This document shows positions 56,426 to 64,000 of a DNA stretch of 64,000 nt, piece by piece. A program made the translations under genes and the position numbers. The DNA lies in assembly GCA_030704615.1 (NCBI GenBank), contig CM060732.1, positions 39,723,053-39,787,052 on the forward strand. The letters are read 5' to 3'. Source of the DNA: Takakia lepidozioides. Taxonomy: Eukaryota > Streptophyta > Takakiopsida > Takakiales > Takakiaceae. Position 1 is the stretch's first letter; the number at the start of each line of letters is the position of its first letter. The notes under the pieces are model-generated. The model did no database searches, was not told the origin of the DNA, and was given only the letters and a program-made list of their open reading frames with translations.

Positions 56426-57979
56426 TGAAGGGAGATGGATGAGGAGGCGCCACCAGGCATTTTATTGATGGCCGATCTTAAAAAGGAAACAGGCTGATAA
56501 CTATGAATATGAAAATCGTTCTCCAACTCTAGGTACTAATAAGGCAGGATGTTGGTGAAGAAATTGGAGATAGGGCAAGTTTAGTAACTTAAGATGCTTG
56601 GATTGAGTTGAGAAAAGAGAGAGATGACAAGAGAAGGAAGGGAGGTAGGTAGCACTTGAAATGTTGCATGTATGCAAAGCCATTGCTGCCCATGCCAAAG
56701 CATGAATGTACTGACCTACAACCCCCTCAATCCGTTTGTTTCTTCCGCATGCAGATTCTGAAAGATTGCAAGCTTGGGAGTTTGAGCCCTCTCAAGTTAC
56801 TAGACATGAGATGACAGAATCCGTTGCAGATCAGAGCTGAGCTTCAACACAGTAGTAACGTAGCAGCCGGCACAAACAAGAGTGACGACGGTGATTGAAG
56901 ATTCAATCCCTATGCGATCAAACGCGTACACGACACATTTACTCTCAAAGAGAACGGCCGCACGTGCCAATTGCGCAGGCGGCGCCTTTGCGCAGTGTGG
57001 ACATGACCCTCGTAAGTCAAGATCCGAAAAGACTCGTTTGACTGTTTTTTCTGCCGTGCATTTTCACACGGCGCCATCGATCCGGTCTCATAATGCCACG
57101 ATCCCTCATGTTCTTTTTAAGTTTTTTATGTTTTTTTTCCTAGAAGAAAATTGTTTAAAAAATAAATAAAAATATGTAAGCACCTTGAAAATGAAGCCTT
57201 ATTCCCCCACGCCTCCACCGCCTTGTTGGGATGCAATTGCTTACAACGAATTTTCAACAATTTCCGGAAGAAATTTGTTGCAAGCGACTCTTGAGCGCCA
57301 TTTGCAATTTGTCGCAAATATGTACTGTGATCATCATGCAACGCCGGTAATGATCCGTCGATCTTTCTACTTCTATTGTCCGGTTTTGTGGCCGTCGGGT
57401 CTGGGGTCCAGTGTACATGCCCCCATGTCTTATAATTGAAAGGGCGTCATTTTACCCCCTCCATTGGCAGAAATGGGGTGTCCAAGATGGCGGTTGAACT
57501 TCACTTTGGGGAATGCACTACGGCAAGTGATTAATTCTATTTCTATTTATTATAATTATTTTAATTCCCTTACTTAGTTTGTTCGACGCCGCCGACAAAG
57601 CTGAAGGAGCATTTTTGAAGGATTGAACCCGGGATCAAAGAGGGCGGCATGAAAGGATGGAATGGTCCAGGGCTGCAGTCAAGGAAGGACGTCTAAGTAT
57701 TTCACTAAAAGTCCACTACACATGTGCAGTGAAAAGCAGCAGTCCACCATCCACATTTCACTGATGACCTGGCCACATTGTGCCATTGACCTTTCACTGT
57801 GGGAGAGGAGCTTACTTGGCATGTTGGCAAGCAGATCATCCACGGGCTTCTACTTGCTTGTCTCCAGTCAAGCAACTCCACCAATCCATCAGAGCCCAGG
57901 TTGTAGACCAAGGGCAATCTTCTGTTTGAATTGAGCTCACCATTTCCCTCCGGAGACTCCAGAGCCAGCAGCCTGGATT
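56426..57979. other. Non-coding stretch, nothing recognised
   Basis: Open frames are short and without motifs. An A/T-rich low-complexity run lies at 57110-57175. Confidence 0.4.
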
Positions 57980-59827
57980 CCTGGGTCGGCCAGAAGCAGT
58001 GCTGTGATCAAGATGTATAACTTTTATATGGATTCAAGGACTGGAATGGGGGATGTCAGCTGCCATCTGTGGCTGCTTCACAGGACCATATGTACTCACA
58101 AGACGTTGTTCTCCGTAGCTTGTGTGGCCATAGACTCCTCGCCCAGTTTGGGCCCAATGAGAGACTACCTCGGTGACTCCAGTTGTCGGACTTAACTTAT
58201 TTGTGTATAAAATACACAGTTGGTTCGGATTTCCTCCCTCCCCTTTTGTTTAAGAAAATAAAATAAAATTCCTCTACTTCAAATCTCTCCACACAAGCAT
58301 CAATCTGCTGTCTGTGAGCTGCCCAACAGCAGTGACCCCACTAGTAGGGCCAGGGCTTCGGACTCATCAGCCTAGTTGTATAACTTATAGAACGTTATTG
58401 AACAGAGTATGTTCCTAGAGGGTCACTCTCTGATCAGAATACCCAGACATTGTATCAGAAAATGGATATTGTCTGCAGGCCGCCTGTCTTCATCTGTTTA
58501 TGGGCTTTGCCCTGTAAGGGAGTCTCTATGGATTGATGCTTTAAAATGCCACAAACTTTACCTTAGATCCCCAAGTTTCCAATTATGCACTGGGTCCCAT
58601 CATCCACAGGACAAGCCATTCTTGAATCGTGGTGTTTGGTCCCAACACTTAGGTATGGCCCAACATCTTATGTGGGTCCCTTCATGAGGTCAACCTTCGC
58701 CCTCCCTCAAAGCTTCACTGTCAATATCATGTATCTGCCATAGATATGATCTAGTGAGTGAATTCAGTACTAAGGATTGCGACCAGCCGCTTGTTGTTCA
58801 TTGTAAGCTCCTCAGCCTCTTAAATTTCTGAAGTATGGAACTTAGGCCCTTCAAATCATCCTCAACCCCTACCAGACCCGTGGAACTCCTTTTTTTACAC
58901 AGCCATAACTATCTTGATCCAGCTCCGATTGAAGAGCTGCAAATGGAAAACTGGTAGCCCGGATTGAGGGCTTTCCAACACCACCTGCCCGAGCTTGATT
59001 GGCCGAAATTAAAAAAAGTTGTGGCTGTACAAAGGTCGAAAACCATGAAATGGCATCACAAAACATTCCAGGGATCATGTGCCCGCTGCCCGAATATGGG
59101 GGCCATTTCCCCTCCCTGGCTCGTGGGGCCGGTCCTGCACCCAGCCAAAGTACGGGTCCCGCCCCGCACGGCCTACTATTAATGCTGCGGGTGTGGGGGT
59201 TGGTGGTCGGATGGCCCCTGGAAACAGAGGGCCGCTGTGAAATTAGAGGGTGAGAAGGGGCAGTGATACATGGATGGATTTCATCCATACCTTTGATAAA
59301 GTTTCCAAGTCTTTGAGAAAGAGGAAAAAGTTATGCTCCTACAATCCACAGCGGAAGTCTATGGAATTTTATTTAAAGCATTTCTACAGATTCGAGAATT
59401 TGCAAAACATTGCTGTCTTTGGTTATGAATCTGCAGTGTGATGGGCAGACTGGTACATTAGGGACGGTAAGGGCTTCCCCTATGTCACAAATTTCAGGGA
59501 AGTTTTAGGCCTGACATTGTATCATTCTACTATGGCCTTACACTCTTCAGCCTCCAAGTTAGCTTCATCTACCAGAGTCAGTTCTTCTGCCTATATTCCG
59601 ATTCTTGAAACTTTTTCTGCCAGGACTTTTTCCGACAGTCTCGTTCCCAAGCCACAGAATCGATCATCTGGTGTTAGGCATGCAATTCCACACGTTTAAT
59701 GAGGTTGTGAACCATCCTCCACATCGAGGGTAGAGTCATCATGCCCTACCATGTCATAAGCCTTATTCACATCCAGGAAGACGACAGGTGGGTTTTTATA
59801 ATGCCGAAGCTGTTCCCAGGCTTTTCT

Positions 59828-59829
<2 letters not shown>
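57980..59829 (-). mobile_element. Degenerate LINE copy
   Basis: Minus-strand matches to the LINE at 61623-62613: the 3' end with QTGRGVYGH (58080-58195), a CACAGACAGCAGATTGATG block (58300), the zinc-motif region DNIHFLIQC (58440-58480), and an upstream body part at 59455-59700. Further upstream, FLDVNKAYDMVGHD (about 59745-59790) resembles the reverse-transcriptase FxDxxKAYD box of non-LTR elements. 58750-59450 contains non-matching sequence. Confidence 0.55.

Positions 59830-59863
<34 letters not shown>
59830..59863. repeat. (GA)n microsatellite
   Basis: Seventeen GA units next to the reverse-transcriptase-like fragment of the degenerate LINE. Confidence 0.9.
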
Positions 59864-59865
<2 letters not shown>

Positions 59866-60177
59866 CAGCCTCTGGTGGTGTTGGCACCCTGCAGTGCATG
59901 ATAAATTACTTGAGCAAGTTGTATTCGACAGCTACATGTGTGCAAAGTCTTGTCTTGACTAGCTATTGCAATGCAAACACAGGCAATGGATGACAAGCTA
60001 TTCACTAGAGAATCCCCAACCACTTCAGTGCACGTGTTGCTATGGAGACAGATGCGCCAGAGGCTGAAGCCCACAGCTGATGCCCCTCATTTCACAGATG
60101 GGAATAACATGTTCCATAAAACTAATGAACTTTGCACAGATGACTTCTGGGTTTACAAGATAGCGTAATGAAGTGCC

Positions 60178-63100
60178 TTACTCATCAGTCACACACCCTT
60201 CAGCCGCTGACTTCACATTCTTGATATACTGCAATGACCACCAGCACACGGATGCAACATGACAATCTGGGAGAAAGACAACCCAACAGAGCCATGAAGT
60301 GCACAAGGAGCACAGAAGGCAGAAGGAAAGGAGTTTGGGGTAGGTCAGCACTGTTTGGCTTCTTGCATTCTTGCTATGGTGGAGAAAACCAGAAAATCAA
60401 AGGTAGAAAACAGTAAACTTGGACAGGATACTACCTTGTAGAGAGTACCACGAGAGGCTTTCAAAGGGGGTGCTCTCCAATGGGCTCGTCGCTCAGCGAG
60501 CTGAGCCACTGTCAACTCCACATTGATTTTCCGTTTCTCCACGTCGATTGTAATGATATCTCCATTTTCTACGAGCCCAATTGGACCTCCCATCTGCAAT
60601 CAATAAATCCATTTACCAAGCTACTAGGCAGCCTGCAAAAGACCTTGAGAAGACAAGACAGAAAAGTGGGGTCCCCTACAACCACAACCATCAAGCTATA
60701 TTTCAACTTTCGAGTGACTCTTTCATGTAGAGAGCCCAGGGGGAGAAGAATGTACTCATGCCCTTCATGGCTTGCCATAACCTTACAACCAGGGGTGAAA
60801 GAGAGAAAGAGATTCTACCCATAAGACATTGTTTGCTGTAGCCTTGTGGGCAAAGAGAATGAACTCATAAGATGTCGTTTGCTGTAGCCTTGTGGCCATT
60901 GACCCCGCGCCCAGTTTGAGCGGAACCCTTGTGGGCAAAGAGAGAGGGAGAGAGGGAGAGAGAGAGAGAGAGAGAGGTCTACATTCCAGTGTGTTCCCAG
61001 TAGCATTGTCGCTGCTCAACGTCCCCTTTGAAGAGTTGAAGGGAAGGGAGGAGAAGAAGGGCACCAAAACAAATTGGAAGCACTTACATTGCTGAACACT
61101 CGCTCCAGCAGTGAAAGCTATGTGCGGTTTCAACTAGTGCATTGGCACATGCACTGCCATTGCATGTGAAATGATCTGGTATCTATTTATTACGTGATGT
61201 CCACAAGAAAAAAGAGAGAAAAGTAACACTGCCAAAAGTACCTGAGCCTCAGGACAAATGTGGCCCACCACAAATCCATGCGATCCCCCTGAAAAACGGC
61301 CATCTGTTAAGAGTGCAACCTCCTGCAGCCATATCCCCCACAAACACAGAGTGAGTGGAAAGAACCTAAACAGCTGAATACATGTGAGCCCTAAAGGTCT
61401 AACAATCACAGATCTTCGGAGAATCATTGACAGCAACAAGAGAGCAGAAATATGATACTTGAACAAAGATAGCAGCTCTGTAACAGAGAGACAATGACCC
61501 CGCGGGAAACTAACCCTCCCGGAGCCTTTTGTGGGGTTTGCACCCACCAGGGTTTAGCTTATCCCCGCAGCTCAGCTGCAGGTACAAACTTATTTTCCTT
61601 CCCTGTGAGGGGTAGAGAGAGATTGTACTCATAAGACGTTGTGTGCCGTAGCCTTGTGGCCATTGACCCCGCGCCCAGTTTGAGCGGGAACAAAAGGGAC
61701 AGACCCTACCTCTGTCAGGGGCTGACGTTGGTAGTAAGACTTACCTTCATATATAGAATTAATCCGGGTTTTCCAGATATCAAGCATCAATCTGCTGTGT
61801 GTGATTTGCCACAAAACTAGGCCTCAGGAGGGCCTGGGCTTTTGGCTCAGCCTCGAGACTTTCAAAGTTGGTAAACAGGGGTACAGGCACAATTCCCTTG
61901 ATAGATTTGAAGAGAGCGTCTCTTTGGTCAGAGAACCCCGGACAGTGTATCAGAAAATGAATACTGTCTTCAGATTGCCCACACAACGGGCAATTGCACT
62001 CTCCCTTTCCTCTCTGCTTCTGTTTGCTGTTCAAAGGTAGGCTTCCTGCCCTGAGTTAAATTTCAGTCTAGTGCCGAGAGTGGGTAGACCCTTGAGGTCA
62101 TCCAAGATGTCCTCCCCCATGTCACAGACTGGAAACAAGTTCAGGGAAGTTTTCTGCCTAACTTCATTTTCATCAGACAATCCCATGGCAACAGACATGG
62201 CTGAGGACACTACAGCCTCTAAATCAGATTTATCCAGCAGGGTCAAGACTTGCGGATCCAGGTCCAGGTCCTTGAGAATCTCTTCTACTCTCTTCTGCCA
62301 GGACTTAGCCTGTTTGACAGGGCAGTCCTGTTTCCAAGATATAGAGTCGATTAACTTAGGATATCTGGTGTTGGGCATATGTTGCAGCTGACCCCACAAT
62401 CTGACCTTGAATTCATCTCGTCGGGAGCTTAAGGACGGAATGCCAAACTCACCCCGAACAGCCACATTGGCTGTTTTGGAGTTATCAACCCATATTGCAG
62501 ATCCGTACTCCAAGGCAGGTCTAATAACGTGACAAAGCATGGTTTTCTTAACCTCAGAGTTGACCCCTCTGCAGTGAAAAAATTTAGTGAGCCCCAGAGC
62601 TTTGCCCTTGCCAGGGGTAGAGAGAGAGGGAGAGAGAGAGAGAGACACCTTGCCAAGGCCCGCGCCGATGACGGCACTTGTAGGGGTGAGCATCTCAGGC
62701 ATGCCTGGACCACCCTTTGGCCCCTCGCCCCTTATCACCACTACTGTTCCCTGTATACATCATAACATCAATTTTACCATTCCAAGTGGCAACAAACTTC
62801 ACCCTGCCACAGATTTACTCGACACAGCAGAAGTTATTTTCTTCCCAGAGTTAGCTTTGCATCCAGTCATTCAGGGTAATAACCAGCAGCTGCTAAGAAA
62901 ATGTAATGTTGTAGTGCAAGAAACATCGAGGCCAATGCTGCAGTCCTTAACTGGTATGATTGGAAGAGATGTCAGGTGCCTGGCCTCCTCCTGAGCTACT
63001 AGGAACTCAGCTACAAGCTGTGACAACGGAAGAAAATGCACACCTGTAAGCTGATGATATTACCTTGAAACTTTGGGGGTTTTCAGAGAGAGCAGCCAGC

Positions 63101-64000
63101 ATAGCCTCCTCTCCTTCAAATACCCGAGCTGGTCCTGTAATAAGGAATCAACAGACTTCATGTAATCGAAGTTGCAGTTGTCGCCATCTATTCTAACAGC
63201 ATTCTTTAGTTCCTTCTGCACTGTGCGAGACCTACATACTGTAGCACAGAGATCCTAGAACATAAAGGTGCATCAACTTCAATATTATAAAGATAACCCA
63301 CTAGCTTATGTAGTTTATATTGCAACTAATGAAAAGCAAAGAGCAAAGAGCATTGGCACTTTCTGTGCCTCTCCTTCAACGGAGGTATTTCCCTACACCT
63401 AAGAGCCTAAGCTTTTGATCATCACTCAGACTGGCTATAGGGCATCCAACAGACACACAGAACTCAAGAAAACGTTTTCCACGTGTAAAGCAAACAATTG
63501 TAAAATGTATCAATTGTGGAGCCTAGTTAACTCTCAAGTGACAACTGAGAGGCAACGAAACATAGAATGACATAGCCACATCCAAGGTAAAGAGATGTTT
63601 AAAAGATAAAAGCAAAGGCACCAGAAGTCACAGGCAAGAAGAAATGAATTGAAATAGTACTTTCATAACGGCCACAAAAAGCTCAACGAAATAAAAAAGT
63701 GGAAGGAAATCAAAAGAATGCTGTCTGAAAGCTTACAGAGTACTCTAAGAGTACAAGACAAATCAACTGTATCCTGTTCAACTACAAAATGCACAATAAA
63801 ATCTACTCCTCCATGTGAACTTCACTCCCATTCAATATGCCAAATCTGGCTACTAAAACGAACAAGAGTGCATCTGCCTTGCTCGTAGAGGAAAACAGCT
63901 CTGGCTTTCGAACTTCCACATACCTGAGAAGTAGAGACCTTCCTTTCCTGTGATTTTGGCAACTGACCCCTCTGGAGCCAGATTCCCCCATAGGATCTGC
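60178..64000 (-). CDS. Dihydroxy-acid dehydratase, C-terminal exons (partial)
   Basis: Six minus-strand exons: 63924-64000 (continues beyond the window), 63064-63134, 62649-62750, 61242-61322, 60435-60593, 60178-60228; GT-AG introns and consistent phases. Motifs in order: [87 protein letters not shown], ending in [11 protein letters not shown]. The enzyme (IlvD/Edd family) converts 2,3-dihydroxy-acids to 2-oxo acids in branched-chain amino acid synthesis and is plastidial in plants. The Ser of DGRFSGG, the family's proposed active-site base, is present. The iron-sulfur Cys residues lie in missing upstream exons. Exon five begins with Met after EAQ, where Glu is common. The intron 61323-62648 contains a LINE insertion. 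Confidence 0.95.
60805..60943 (-). mobile_element. Nested micro-insertions of LINE 3' tail
   Basis: Two copies of the LINE 3' tail (CATAAGACATTGTTTGCTG and CATAAGATGTCGTTTGCTG) follow each other within a DHAD intron. The second, 60859-60926, is only 68 bp and is flanked by a 17-bp direct repeat (CCTTGTGGGCAAAGAGA at 60842-60858 and 60927-60943), read as a target duplication. The first copy is even shorter. Confidence 0.65.
60940..60977. repeat. (GA)n-rich tract in DHAD intron
   Basis: Imperfect GA tract adjoining the right target duplication of the 68-bp LINE insertion. Confidence 0.85.
61623..62613 (-). mobile_element. 5'-truncated LINE in DHAD intron
   Basis: 991 bp flanked by a perfect 14-bp direct repeat GGGGTAGAGAGAGA (61609-61622 and 62614-62627). 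Minus-strand coding: a C-terminal part of a non-LTR reverse-transcriptase polyprotein ([49 protein letters not shown]). A frameshift near 62035 follows, then a zinc-binding-type end ([17 protein letters not shown]) and [12 protein letters not shown]. The element ends GAGTACAA without a poly(A) tail. It is in the same orientation as the host gene and spliced out with the intron. The single 236-codon frame over 62031-62741 joins a DHAD exon to this LINE by chance. Confidence 0.82.
62619..62645. repeat. (GA)n tract next to DHAD splice donor
   Basis: On the transcript strand this is a TCTC tract starting two bases after the exon's GT donor (62648-62647). It overlaps the right target duplication of the LINE. 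Confidence 0.85.

Noticed and set aside
62031-62741. A 236-codon minus-strand open frame starting with a DHAD-like segment
   Set aside because: It is a chance fusion: residues 1-31 are a DHAD exon ending at the GT donor at 62648, the rest is intron plus a LINE fragment with its own target duplication.

Overview
The window is nuclear DNA of a land plant. Its host genes are plant-type, interrupted by GT-AG introns of about 60-1300 bp: dihydroxy-acid dehydratase, a plant O-fucosyltransferase-family protein, a SAYSvFN-domain protein and an intronless ATL-type RING-H2 ligase. More than half of the window is transposon-derived. The gypsy element without an obvious second RNase H and the animal/alga-like LINE would fit a seed-free plant (fern, lycophyte or bryophyte), but the sequence alone does not settle the species.

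Layout. 1-2619: a small Cys-rich ORF of unknown function, then non-coding DNA with hairpin repeats. 2620-15584: one complete but decayed Ty3/gypsy LTR retrotransposon with a perfect 5-bp target duplication, PBS, PPT, gag, pol (PR-RT-RH-IN) and a long extra 3' ORF of about 1,250 codons. 15585-23441: a cluster of short TTAA-bounded palindromic elements, with a hAT transposase pseudogene between two long inverted-repeat arms. 23442-32132: remnants of at least two more retroelements related to the first one, in opposite orientations, plus a GC-rich palindrome patch.

32133-53580 is the gene-bearing part. On the minus strand lie the SAYSvFN gene (33016-35245, 7 exons resolved), the O-fucosyltransferase-family gene (37874-43161, at least 11 exons) and the ATL ligase (49286-50467). 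53581-60177 is again non-coding, with a TTAA element, a shard of the gypsy polyprotein and LINE debris. 60178-64000 holds the last six exons of dihydroxy-acid dehydratase; its 5' part lies beyond the window. A 5'-truncated LINE with a 14-bp target duplication sits in one of its introns.

The host genes do not form a functional unit. The shared theme is transposon turnover. The gypsy element and its relatives carry a conserved 3' ORF and a 10-bp-period repeat array. The TTAA elements carry palindromes whose arms change together. Most in-frame stops are UAG, as expected from decay of CAG codons at methylated cytosines.
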